Shown here: in pieces, positions 26,146 to 34,254 of the stretch
How positions within the stretch are numbered: position 1 is the stretch's first letter
Layout: each line of letters begins with the position of its first letter
Assembly (NCBI RefSeq): GCF_029023725.1
Contig: NZ_CP119075.1
Span: forward strand, 4,955,501 to 5,019,500
Direction: 5' to 3'
From: Synoicihabitans lomoniglobus
Lineage (GTDB): Bacteria; Verrucomicrobiota; Verrucomicrobiia; Opitutales; Opitutaceae
Length of the DNA stretch: 64,000 nucleotides
The notes under the pieces: model-generated
The model's database searches: none
The model's input: the letters and a program-made list of their open reading frames with translations, nothing else
Told to the model about the DNA's origin: nothing
Made by a program: the position numbers and the translations under genes

Positions 26146-27382
26146 TTTTGATTACGATCTCCTCGTCATCGGCGGTGGCCCCGGTGGGAGCACGGCGGCC
26201 ACCGTCGCGCGGGGTCACGGCCTGAGAACGTTGGTGGCGGAAAAGGCGAAGTTTCCCCGGTTCCACATTGGCGAATCTCTGCTCCCTGCCGGCAATGCGG
26301 TGCTCCAGGAGATCGGCGTATGGCCGCAAGTGGAAGCGGCTGGCTTCATGCCGAAGTTTGGCGCGGAGTTCCACTATGCCGACGGTTCAGCCGTCAAGAC
26401 GGTGGATTTCAGCACCAGCCTAATCGCCGGTCTGGATCGCACCTTTCAGGTCGAGCGTGCCCGCTTCGATGAACTGCTGCTCAACCACGCCGGTGCCCGT
26501 GGCGCCACCATCCGCCAGTCCACGCCTGTCACTCAAATTGAACGGATCGACAACGGCTACCGCGTCACTCTCGGTGCCGGTGAGAACTCCGAAACCCTGC
26601 GGGTCTCGTGGGTGATCGATGCGACCGGTCGCGATCAAAACCTCTCCGGTGCCCCGAAACACGCGCTCGACCCGGTGCCGTTTCCCAAACGCATCGCGAT
26701 CTACAGCCACTTTCACGGTGTGAAACGCGCTGAAGGTCCGGCGGGGGGCAACGTCGTCGTGGTGCGCATCAAACACGGCTGGGGTTGGTTGATCCCGCTC
26801 GACGCCACCCGCACGTCGGTGGGACTCGTCGCCACCGCCGCCGCTTTCAAGGCGGCCGGCCAAAGCCCCACCGACTATTTTCAGACGGTCATCTCCACCG
26901 CCTCGAAACTGCACGAGTTGATGGGCGACGCGACCGCCATCGAACCGTTTCACACCACCAGCGACTACAGTTTCAGCCGTCATGATCTGGCCCAAGATCG
27001 CTTGCTGCTGGTCGGCGACGCCGGCGGGTTTTTGGACCCCATTTTTTCCTCCGGCGTGCACCTGGCCACCTGGACCGGCAAGGTCGCCGCCGACCTTGTC
27101 GCCCGGGCCCATGCCGCAAAACGCCCCCTGCATCCCGGCGAACAGCGCGCCTATACCCGCCTCGTCAAACGCCACACGGGGGTGTTCCAAAAGCTCATCA
27201 CCGCGTTCTACGATGAAGCCGCATTTGAGGTGTTCATGTGCCAGGATGTGCCCTTCAACCTCTCCCCCGGCCTCACCTCCATCGTGGCCGGTCACACCGA
27301 TCTAAACTGGTCACTGTGGTGGCGCTTCAAAATCTTTCTGCTCGTCTGCCGGTTGCAGCGCCGGTGGCGTCTTGTGCGCTAA
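26138..27382 (+). CDS. FAD-dependent halogenase-like oxidoreductase of the aryl polyene cluster
   Basis: A 414-residue protein from the ATG at 26138. N-terminal Rossmann motif IGGGPGGSTAA (11-21), HIGESLLPAG (43-52), the GWGWLIP motif (214-220) and GDAGGFLDPIFSSG (293-306). WxWxIP is the signature that distinguishes flavin-dependent halogenases from ordinary flavin monooxygenases, and the GESLLP context fits the branch acting on phenolic or carrier-bound rings. Related proteins occur in xanthomonadin and flexirubin loci, whose pigments are brominated or chlorinated. It could instead be a reductase of the geranylgeranyl reductase type. A flavin reductase partner is not adjacent. Confidence 0.78.
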   Translation: MPDFDYDLLVIGGGPGGSTAATVARGHGLRTLVAEKAKFPRFHIGESLLPAGNAVLQEIGVWPQVEAAGFMPKFGAEFHYADGSAVKTVDFSTSLIAGLDRTFQVERARFDELLLNHAGARGATIRQSTPVTQIERIDNGYRVTLGAGENSETLRVSWVIDATGRDQNLSGAPKHALDPVPFPKRIAIYSHFHGVKRAEGPAGGNVVVVRIKHGWGWLIPLDATRTSVGLVATAAAFKAAGQSPTDYFQTVISTASKLHELMGDATAIEPFHTTSDYSFSRHDLAQDRLLLVGDAGGFLDPIFSSGVHLATWTGKVAADLVARAHAAKRPLHPGEQRAYTRLVKRHTGVFQKLITAFYDEAAFEVFMCQDVPFNLSPGLTSIVAGHTDLNWSLWWRFKIFLLVCRLQRRWRLVR

Positions 27383-27448
27383 CCTCCCCCGAACCGTTCT
27401 CCCGTAACCCATTCATTCAATCCCGCCCCGCCTCCTCTAACCGCTCTC

Positions 27449-27805
27449 ATGGATCAACCTTCCCCCACCGCTGCCGCGCGCACGCTCGTCCGCCACTTTG
27501 AGCCGGACGTGCAGGAAGCCTTTGGTCGATTCCAGTCCTCCCGGTCCCCGGAGGACGCCAACATTGTCGTCCTCGCCGTCGTGCGGGATCACGCTCCCGA
27601 CCCCGCCGCCGCTACCGCCGACCACGATGATCTGAGCCTGATCAACGACTTGAATTTCGACTCCGTGACCATCGCCGAGATGGTGTTTTTCATCGAGGAC
27701 CTCTTCGAAATCCGCATCAGCAATGCAGAGGTGGTGCGACTGCACACCATCGGTGATCTGCGCAACTTTGTGCGCGACAAGCTGACCTCCTCGCCCGCGT
27801 CATGA
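27449..27805 (+). CDS. Acyl carrier protein (first ACP of the cluster)
   Basis: A 118-residue protein with an ACP four-helix pattern. The phosphopantetheine attachment motif is NFDSVTIAE, Ser72, preceded by LINDLNF and followed by MVFFIEDLFEIRI. Longer than a housekeeping ACP because of a roughly 35-residue N-terminal extension. Its stop overlaps the downstream ketosynthase start (ATGA). It is one of two ACPs in the operon; one may carry the aryl starter and the other the growing polyene. Confidence 0.88.
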   Translation: MDQPSPTAAARTLVRHFEPDVQEAFGRFQSSRSPEDANIVVLAVVRDHAPDPAAATADHDDLSLINDLNFDSVTIAEMVFFIEDLFEIRISNAEVVRLHTIGDLRNFVRDKLTSSPAS

Positions 27806-29067
27806 CCCATCGCGCGGTCATCACCGGATTGGGGTTCATCACGAGCATCGGCAACGATCGCCCGACCGTAACGACGAACCTGCGGGCGCTGCGACCCGGC
27901 CTGGCCCGGATCGAGTTCATGGGCAATCCGGACCTGCCCGTGAAGGTCGCAGGCACCATCAAAGACTTCGACGTCGCGTCACCCAGCTGGCGCGACTGGC
28001 GGCACCCATCGGGCTACAATCTGCCGCGCGAAATCCTACGCAGCCTCCCGCCGCACGGGCTCTACGCGTTGTGTGCCACCGACCAAGCCCTGGTCGACGC
28101 CGGCCTCAGTCCGACCGACCTCACCGACGGCACTACCGGGCTCTATGGTGCCTCGGCCGGCTCGGCTTTTCTGCTGCATCACCACCTCGCTCAACTCCAC
28201 GCCGTCCGCGGTGAACGGGGCAACCCCATGGGAGTGGTTTCATCGATTGCCGGCACCCTCAATTTCAACCTCGCCGCACACTACCACATCCGCGGCGCGG
28301 TGGGCGGGTTCGCCGCCGCCTGCGCTTCCTCGAGCCACGCGCTCGGGTGCGCACTCGACGACATCCGCCTCGGTCGCCAGACGCGCATGCTCGTGGTCGG
28401 TGCCGAAGAAGCCAACGCCGAGAGCATCCTGCCCTTCGCCGCCATGCGCGCACTCACATCGCGTGACGACCCGCTCACCGCCTCCCGCCCGTTTGACCGC
28501 ACCCGCAACGGTTTCGTCGGCGCGGGCGGGGCGGTGTGCCTGATCCTCGAGGAACTCGGATCCGCCCGCCGGCGCGGCGCGCCGATCTACGCAGAGCTCG
28601 TTGGCTGGGGCCAGGCCGCCGACGGTCACAACGTGGCCGTTTCCCATCCCGAGGGCACCGGCTTGGCCGACGCCATGCAACGCGCTCTGGCCGACGCCGC
28701 GCTCGGTCCGGCCGACGTCGACTATGTTAACGCCCACGCCACCTCGACCGTCGCGGGCGACCGTTCGGAGGCGCTGGCGTTGGGCAATGTGTTCACCGCC
28801 GCCGGGGCGCACCCTCGCATCAGCAGCACCAAAGGCCTCACCGGGCATCCGCTGTCCCTCGCCGGGGTGATGGAAGCCGGGTTCTGCGCCCTCGCGTTGC
28901 GCGAAGGTTTTATCCCGGGCAACGCCAACCTGACCGATCCCGACGAAGCCTGCGCCGGGCTCGACCTGCCGCGCACCACCCTCGATGATTCACCCGACGT
29001 GGTGCTCAACAACAGCAGTGGTTTCGGAGGGAGCAACGTGTGCCACGTCCTGCGGCGTCTGACTTGA
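27802..29067 (+). CDS. Beta-ketoacyl-ACP synthase (FabF-like ketosynthase) of the aryl polyene pathway
   Basis: A 421-residue condensing enzyme with complete thiolase-fold active site: Cys174 in AAACASSSH, His312 in NAHATST, Lys344 in STKGLTGH and His349. Length and motifs match KASII-type enzymes that perform decarboxylative Claisen condensation of malonyl-ACP onto the growing chain. It is translationally coupled to the upstream ACP. Paired with the ketosynthase at 29405 it may form a heterodimer, as reported for aryl polyene systems. Confidence 0.9.
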   Translation: MTHRAVITGLGFITSIGNDRPTVTTNLRALRPGLARIEFMGNPDLPVKVAGTIKDFDVASPSWRDWRHPSGYNLPREILRSLPPHGLYALCATDQALVDAGLSPTDLTDGTTGLYGASAGSAFLLHHHLAQLHAVRGERGNPMGVVSSIAGTLNFNLAAHYHIRGAVGGFAAACASSSHALGCALDDIRLGRQTRMLVVGAEEANAESILPFAAMRALTSRDDPLTASRPFDRTRNGFVGAGGAVCLILEELGSARRRGAPIYAELVGWGQAADGHNVAVSHPEGTGLADAMQRALADAALGPADVDYVNAHATSTVAGDRSEALALGNVFTAAGAHPRISSTKGLTGHPLSLAGVMEAGFCALALREGFIPGNANLTDPDEACAGLDLPRTTLDDSPDVVLNNSSGFGGSNVCHVLRRLT

Positions 29068-29101
29068 TTTACCCGCCGACCTTGCGAACATGCCTTCACC
29101 C

Positions 29102-29380
29102 ATGTCAGACCCGCTCATCCCTCGCCTGAAGCAGCTCATCATCACCACGTTGAAGCTGGAAGACGTCACCCCGGAAGAATTGACCGATGACGAGCCACTC
29201 ATCGGGTCCGGCATGAACTTGGATTCGATCGACGCCCTCGAACTGGTCGTCGTGCTGGAAAAGGAATTCGGTATCAAAATCACGAGTAGCGAAGAATCGC
29301 GCGAAGCTCTCGCCAGCGTCGCGCAACTGGCCGCGTTCATTCGCGCCCGGGCCGAACCCGGTCGCTTGCCCGAGGCCTGA
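29102..29380 (+). CDS. Acyl carrier protein (second ACP of the cluster)
   Basis: A 92-residue ACP from the ATG at 29102; an ATG four codons upstream is possible. The carrier motif is GMNLDSIDALEL with Ser42, and the recognition helix continues VVVLEKEFGIKI, as in FabF-interacting ACPs. It lies between the two ketosynthase genes. Its sequence differs clearly from the first ACP (LDSIDA versus FDSVTI), which suggests distinct partners. Confidence 0.9.
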   Translation: MSDPLIPRLKQLIITTLKLEDVTPEELTDDEPLIGSGMNLDSIDALELVVVLEKEFGIKITSSEESREALASVAQLAAFIRARAEPGRLPEA

Positions 29381-29404
29381 GCCGTTTTGCTGCCCCGCTC
29401 CGCC

Positions 29405-30523
29405 ATGTTGACTCCGCCCGTCGCCCTCACCGCCGCCGGGGTGGTCACCGCCCTCGGCGATGGTCCCGCGACGCACGCCGCTCTGCTCCGCGGCGAAAAG
29501 GCACTACGGCTGACGCCGGTGCTGGGGGCCAACGGCGGTGAAGACGTGCCGCTGGCGCTGGCCGCCGGTCGCGGGTTCGATGAAACGGCCCCGCCCAATT
29601 GGATGCCAGTGCTGCACCAACTCGCCGCCCACATTCCGGCGGCACCGTGGGGATCAGCCCGTTGGCCGGTCTTTGTCACCAGCAGCAATTTCGGCGTCGG
29701 CAGCCTTTTCGCCTTCCGACAAGGCGGCGGCGACCTCGCCCACCTGACCTACGGCACGCCGCACGCCACCGTGGAATGGTTGGCGACCCAACTCAATTGG
29801 GGCCCCAACGTCACCACGCTTTCGCACGCGTGCGTCTCCGCCCACCTCGGAATGCTGCTTGCCACCCGCACGTTGCAGGCGGGGTTGGCCGAACGTGCGC
29901 TGGTGTTCTCCTTCGACTTCATCAGTCCGTTCGTGGCGGGCGGATTTCACGCCCTGAAAATCCTCAACGCCGACTTTCCCGCGCCCTACGCGGACCGCGC
30001 CACCGGCTCGATCGGTTTGGGCGATGGCGCCGCCTTCGCCGTGCTGTCCCGACCGCAGGACGAACCCACCGCCGAATTCCACCTCACGGCGCAACACCTG
30101 CACAACGAGATGCACCATTTCACCGCCAACCGGACCGACGGCACCGGCTTTGCGACCTGCCTGGAGCCATTGCGCCGAGCCACGGCCGACCGTCACGTTT
30201 GGATCAAGGGTCACGGCACCGGCACCCTCGAAGCCGGACGACTCGAATGCGCCGCGCTCACCACCGCGTTTCCCGACGCCCCGCTGGTCGGCTGGAAGGG
30301 CAGCCTCGGCCACACCCTCGGGAGCTGCGGTCTCGTCGAGCTCGTGCTCGCCATGGAATCGTTTCGCCACAGTCGCGCGCCCGGCACCGTCGGTGGCGTG
30401 GGCCCGACGTTTCATCCCACCGTAGCGCTTGATCCCGTTGATGTTTCGGCGTGCGACGCAGTCGTCTGCGCCAGCAATGCCTTCGGCGGCGCGCACGCCG
30501 CCACCTTGTTGACTCATGCTTGA
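29405..30523 (+). CDS. Second ketosynthase, compact, with intact catalytic residues
   Basis: A 372-residue protein from the ATG at 29405. It is shorter and more diverged than the first ketosynthase but keeps a catalytic set: Cys143 in SHACVSAH, His270 in IKGHGTGT, Lys298 and His303 in WKGSLGHT. The retained Cys argues against a pure chain-length factor. In aryl polyene loci such a second ketosynthase partners with the FabF-like enzyme. It overlaps the next gene by 8 bp. The start could also be a TTG six codons upstream. Confidence 0.85.
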   Translation: MLTPPVALTAAGVVTALGDGPATHAALLRGEKALRLTPVLGANGGEDVPLALAAGRGFDETAPPNWMPVLHQLAAHIPAAPWGSARWPVFVTSSNFGVGSLFAFRQGGGDLAHLTYGTPHATVEWLATQLNWGPNVTTLSHACVSAHLGMLLATRTLQAGLAERALVFSFDFISPFVAGGFHALKILNADFPAPYADRATGSIGLGDGAAFAVLSRPQDEPTAEFHLTAQHLHNEMHHFTANRTDGTGFATCLEPLRRATADRHVWIKGHGTGTLEAGRLECAALTTAFPDAPLVGWKGSLGHTLGSCGLVELVLAMESFRHSRAPGTVGGVGPTFHPTVALDPVDVSACDAVVCASNAFGGAHAATLLTHA

Positions 30524-31169
30524 AGCCTACGTGCACGATTTGAACCTGCAGAACGCGACCGGCGAGGACGCGGCCGCCACGCGCGCCCGAGTGAAAGACC
30601 GTTTTGCCCGCGGCGCGACGCGACGCATGACGCAGCTCGGCCTGCTCGTCAGCACCGCATTGGCCGACCTCGATCCGGATCCCACCGCGACGGTCATCTA
30701 CCTCTCCGCCTACGGTGAAAGCCGTGCGCTGGAGGGTTACCTCGACAGCTTTCCCGCCGCGAGCCCCACCCAGTTTCAAACCTCCATCCACCCCAGTGCG
30801 GTGCAACAGGCGTTCATCGGTCGCCAACAACCGGTGGGCGAGTTTCTGCCCATGACCGGTCGACTCCATCTCGTCGCGCAGGGTCTGCAAACCGCGCTGC
30901 TGTGTCCGTCGCGACCCGTGATCGTCTGCGGCGGCGAAGAACGCGGCGGTTGGCTGTTGGAAAACGGCGTGGCCAGTGCACGCAGCTTCGCGTTCGCGTT
31001 CAGCCTCCAGTCCGCAGCGGTCGGTGCTGTGGCTCGAATCAGTCTCACGCCATCGGACGAGCCCCCCCGCGCTTTGCTGCTGGCGGATTTTTTTGACGCT
31101 CTGGCCGCGCGCCGACCGCTCGACCCGATCGATGGTCCGGGCGCGCGTCTTGCCCTGGAGTGGATCTGA
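30516..31169 (+). CDS. Stand-alone ketosynthase-like protein (Ketoacyl-synt_2 / length-factor type)
   Basis: A 217-residue protein. The central SPTQFQTSIHPSAVQQAF resembles the 'SPT-x-F-x-x-S-V-H-N-A' motif of the Ketoacyl-synt_2 domain found in aryl polyene and related loci. No catalytic Cys in an ACSS-type context is present, so it is unlikely to condense by itself. GGEERGGWLL and the C-terminal region correspond to the remainder of this half-size domain. It may be a structural partner or chain-length factor for one of the ketosynthases. It overlaps its upstream neighbour by 8 bp, and its downstream neighbour too if that gene uses the GTG start. Confidence 0.7.
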   Translation: MLEAYVHDLNLQNATGEDAAATRARVKDRFARGATRRMTQLGLLVSTALADLDPDPTATVIYLSAYGESRALEGYLDSFPAASPTQFQTSIHPSAVQQAFIGRQQPVGEFLPMTGRLHLVAQGLQTALLCPSRPVIVCGGEERGGWLLENGVASARSFAFAFSLQSAAVGAVARISLTPSDEPPRALLLADFFDALAARRPLDPIDGPGARLALEWI

Positions 31170-31177
31170 ACACGACC

Positions 31178-32062
31178 ATGCCTGTCGCCCCGCGCAATCC
31201 CGGTCCCGGTTGGGGCTACCGCTTTCTGCTCCTCTGCGACCGATGCCTGCCGGAAATTGTTTTCCGGCCGCTGCGCGGCGCGGGAACCTTCGTCGCCCTA
31301 CTGTTCATGCCCGCCCAACGCGCGCATTCGCAAACGTATCTGGCTACGATCATGGAGTGCGCGCCGACTTGGCGCGACACGTGGCGGCACTTTTTTGCCT
31401 TCGAGGAAAGTTTGATGCTCAAGCTCCGCGTGGCGGCAGGGGCACCGCAACCGGTCGAGCTCGCCCCCGGCGATACCGGATTGCGCGAGGTGTTGGCCAC
31501 CGAGGAACCGGCGCTGCTGGGCACGTTCCACGTCGGTCACTCCGATATCATCGGTTTCCTGCTCGGGAGCCACCGACAGCGGCGTGTATCGATGGTGCGG
31601 TTACGCGTGGGCAACTCCGATGACACCGAACAACTCCGCACGCAGTTCGGCGACTGGATCAGTTTTATTTGGGTTAACGACCCGGCCAATCTGCTCTTCG
31701 CCCTCAAGGAGGCCGTGGCCGCGGGCGAGTCGATCGCGCTCAAGTGCGACCGACTGGAGTTCAGTGCCAAGACGGAGGTGTTCGATTTTCTCGGCGCGCG
31801 CCGCCGGTTTCCATTCACGATCTACCACCTCGCGCTGATCTTCCAGCTTCCCGTGGTGTTGAGCGTGGGCCTGCCGGGCGGGAACGGCCAATCGATCGTG
31901 CATTGTTCGCCCCAGTTCCGCGCCGATGCGTCATCCAAGGCAGCCAACCTGGAGCGCGCCCGGACGCACTTTCAGGCTTTTCTTCACCGACTGGAAGACA
32001 TGCTGCGGGAGGACCCTTACCAATGGGCCAACTTCCTGCCGCTCAACCCTATCGTGCCATGA
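31178..32062 (+). CDS. LpxL/HtrB-like acyltransferase
   Basis: A 294-residue protein from the ATG at 31178; a GTG at 31160 overlapping the previous stop is an alternative. It carries the HX4D catalytic motif HVGHSD (His118, Asp123), and further on KCDRLEF, as in lysophospholipid acyltransferases of the lipid A late acyltransferase family. Several aryl polyene loci encode such an enzyme, thought to transfer the polyenoyl chain from ACP to a lipid or sugar acceptor at the inner membrane. It is coupled (ATGA) to the PlsC-type enzyme. The acceptor is unknown. Confidence 0.82.
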   Translation: MPVAPRNPGPGWGYRFLLLCDRCLPEIVFRPLRGAGTFVALLFMPAQRAHSQTYLATIMECAPTWRDTWRHFFAFEESLMLKLRVAAGAPQPVELAPGDTGLREVLATEEPALLGTFHVGHSDIIGFLLGSHRQRRVSMVRLRVGNSDDTEQLRTQFGDWISFIWVNDPANLLFALKEAVAAGESIALKCDRLEFSAKTEVFDFLGARRRFPFTIYHLALIFQLPVVLSVGLPGGNGQSIVHCSPQFRADASSKAANLERARTHFQAFLHRLEDMLREDPYQWANFLPLNPIVP

Positions 32063-32847
32063 CCTTCCGCCGACGTCTTCTGCGGCTGTATCACTACCCG
32101 GCCAACATCGTGTCATGGACCATGTTTGCGGCCGTGGGTCTGGCGCTGAACGCGGTCTGCGCCCCGCTGTTGCTCGTGCGCCGCCGCCCGTCGGACCAGG
32201 TGCGCCGCACGATCAAGAGTCTGTTCGTCGGGTGGTGCAAATGGCTCCATGCGACTCGGCTGATCTACGTGCGTTTTCACGGATTCACTCCGGAAGCGAT
32301 GACCGGGCCGGCGGTCTACATCGCCAACCACCCCGGTCTGCTCGACGCCACGTTCATCCTGTCCCAACTGCCGGACACGATCTGCATTTTCAAACCGGAG
32401 ATCATCCGCAATCCCGTGCTCGGTCCGGCCGCGCGCATGGCCGGTTACGTGTCCGGCACCAACGGCGTCGACCTCATTCGCGACGTGGCGGCCAAGGTGG
32501 AAGCCGGCCGCTCTCTGCTCATCTTCCCCGAGGGCACCCGCACGGCCGCCCATGTGGATCTCAATCCGCTGCGCCCCGGCTTTGCGCTAATCGCCGCCCG
32601 CGCTCGCGTGCCGGTTCGACTGATATTGGTCAAAGCACCGCGCGATCTCGTGCCCAAAGGGTGGTCGTGGTGGCGCGCGCCATCGTTTCCCTCGCACGTC
32701 GACATTCATCTGCTCGGTGAACTCACCGCGCCCGAGCCGTCTTCGGCTAAGGCGTTGACCGAGCTTGCCACCCGTCAATTCTCGGCGGTCCTCGCCCGCC
32801 ATGACACCGCCTTCGCGCACCCATCTGGTTCTGATTCCCAGCTATAA
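32059..32847 (+). CDS. PlsC-like 1-acylglycerol-phosphate acyltransferase
   Basis: A 262-residue protein from the ATG at 32059 (ATGA overlap with the preceding stop). A membrane segment near the N-terminus (about 17-40) precedes the acyltransferase motifs NHPGLLD (His91, Asp96) and FPEGTRT (156-162). A second acyltransferase of this type beside an LpxL-like enzyme suggests two successive acylations in building the pigment-lipid conjugate. It overlaps the downstream glycosyltransferase start by 47 bp. Confidence 0.85.
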   Translation: MTFRRRLLRLYHYPANIVSWTMFAAVGLALNAVCAPLLLVRRRPSDQVRRTIKSLFVGWCKWLHATRLIYVRFHGFTPEAMTGPAVYIANHPGLLDATFILSQLPDTICIFKPEIIRNPVLGPAARMAGYVSGTNGVDLIRDVAAKVEAGRSLLIFPEGTRTAAHVDLNPLRPGFALIAARARVPVRLILVKAPRDLVPKGWSWWRAPSFPSHVDIHLLGELTAPEPSSAKALTELATRQFSAVLARHDTAFAHPSGSDSQL

Positions 32848-33565
32848 CACGGGGCCGCGTTTGGCCGACACCGTGACGGCCGCGCTCGCGCAATGGAGTC
32901 CCGTGTGGGTCGTGGTCGATGGCAGCACCGATGGCTGCGACGAAGCCGTCCGAACGCTCGCGGCTCAAGACCCCCGTCTGCGCGTGATCACCCGCCCCAC
33001 CAACGGCGGCAAAGGCGCGGCGGTCGCCACCGGCGTGACGGCGGCTCACGCGGCCGGATTCACCCATGTGCTCACCATGGATGCCGACGGCCAGCACCCG
33101 GCCGACCACATCGCGCCCTTCATGGCGGCATCGCAGGCGCAGCTCGCGGCGTTGATTCTGGGCCGCCCCGTCTTCGGCCCGGAGGTGCCGCTCGAACGCC
33201 TGCACGGCCGCAAACTCAGCGTGGGACTCGCCTACCTCGAAATTCTCGGCGCCGGTATCGACGATCCGCTGTTCGGCTTTCGCGTTTACCCCGTCGCCGC
33301 CTTGGCCCGCGCTTTTACCACCACGCGGCGGGCCCGAGGGTTCGACTTCGATCCCGAGGTCGCCGTGCGACTCTTTTGGGCAGGCGTGCCGACCGTCAAC
33401 CTGCCCGCGCCGTGTCGCTACCTCGCCAAGAACGACGGCGGGGTTTCGCATTTCCACTACCTGCGTGATAACCTAAAACTTATCTGGCTGCACACCCGCC
33501 TGCTCAGCCAACTGCTTTGGCGCTGGCCGCAAATTCGCCGCCGCCGTCGTCGCGCCACTTCCTGA
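32801..33565 (+). CDS. Family 2 glycosyltransferase of the aryl polyene cluster
   Basis: A 254-residue GT-A protein from the ATG at 32801. Motifs: VVDGSTDG (nucleotide-binding loop, Asp40 on), GGKGAA (69-74), MDADGQH (Asp94, Asp96) and a C-terminal amphipathic or basic region (RRRRRR). It resembles dolichol-phosphate mannose synthase-like GT2 enzymes, which are soluble or peripheral. In aryl polyene clusters a GT2 is common and probably glycosylates the lipid anchor. Donor sugar unknown. Confidence 0.85.
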   Translation: MTPPSRTHLVLIPSYNTGPRLADTVTAALAQWSPVWVVVDGSTDGCDEAVRTLAAQDPRLRVITRPTNGGKGAAVATGVTAAHAAGFTHVLTMDADGQHPADHIAPFMAASQAQLAALILGRPVFGPEVPLERLHGRKLSVGLAYLEILGAGIDDPLFGFRVYPVAALARAFTTTRRARGFDFDPEVAVRLFWAGVPTVNLPAPCRYLAKNDGGVSHFHYLRDNLKLIWLHTRLLSQLLWRWPQIRRRRRRATS

Positions 33566-33570
33566 TCCGC

Positions 33571-34248
33571 ATGCGTCTTTCGTTTCACCTCTTCCTCGTT
33601 GGGACCGCGCTCACCGCCGTGATCGCCGGTCCGACCGTGGCCGAGGACGACGCGCCCGCACCCGCGCTGACTGTCACCGCCACGGGATCCGCGTTGGCGG
33701 CCGACCCTGCGTGGCGCGAACTCTTCGTGCAACTCGGCGCGGCCCGCTCGCGTTACTCGACCTTCGAGGAGTCCCGCTATTTTCCGTTTCGCCGCACGCC
33801 AGTGATCCTGCCGGGCGAAATCCGCATCCTGCCCGGCCGCGGATTGAGTCTGCGCTATCCCGAGCCCAAGGAGCGTATCATGATCGTGGATGCGGACGGC
33901 GTGCTGCTGCGCGACGCCAAGGGCCGCGAACGCGCCGCCCCGCGCGACGGCCACGCCCAGGCCGCGACCACGGCCCTGACCAACGTATTGCAATTCGACC
34001 TCCCCGCCTTGCAAGAGGCGTTTACCGTGGAAGGCACCCGGGACGGCGCGGCTTGGACCCTCACGTTCACGCCCCGCGAGGCCGAGCTCGCCGAGCGGCT
34101 CGGCACCATTCAGGTCGACGGCGAAGACAACCAGTTGCAACGGATCGAGATGCGCCAGTCGGACCGCCAACGCATCGAAATCGTGATCGGTGAGTCACAG
34201 GCGGACGTCATCTTTACCTCCGCAGAGATCCAACGGTTCTTCCGCTGA
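33571..34248 (+). CDS. LolA-like periplasmic lipoprotein/lipid carrier protein
   Basis: A 225-residue protein from the ATG at 33571 with a signal peptide (residues about 1-24, ending TVAEDD) and a beta-rich domain: FEESRYFPF, LPGEIRI, GLSLRY-P and VDADGVLLRD are typical of LolA-like folds (DUF3108/LolA_like). Outer membrane lipoprotein carrier homologues are a regular part of aryl polyene clusters and probably shuttle the lipidic pigment across the periplasm. It is 5 bp from the upstream gene and 6 bp from the exporter. Confidence 0.82.
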   Translation: MRLSFHLFLVGTALTAVIAGPTVAEDDAPAPALTVTATGSALAADPAWRELFVQLGAARSRYSTFEESRYFPFRRTPVILPGEIRILPGRGLSLRYPEPKERIMIVDADGVLLRDAKGRERAAPRDGHAQAATTALTNVLQFDLPALQEAFTVEGTRDGAAWTLTFTPREAELAERLGTIQVDGEDNQLQRIEMRQSDRQRIEIVIGESQADVIFTSAEIQRFFR

Positions 34249-34254
34249 TTCGTC

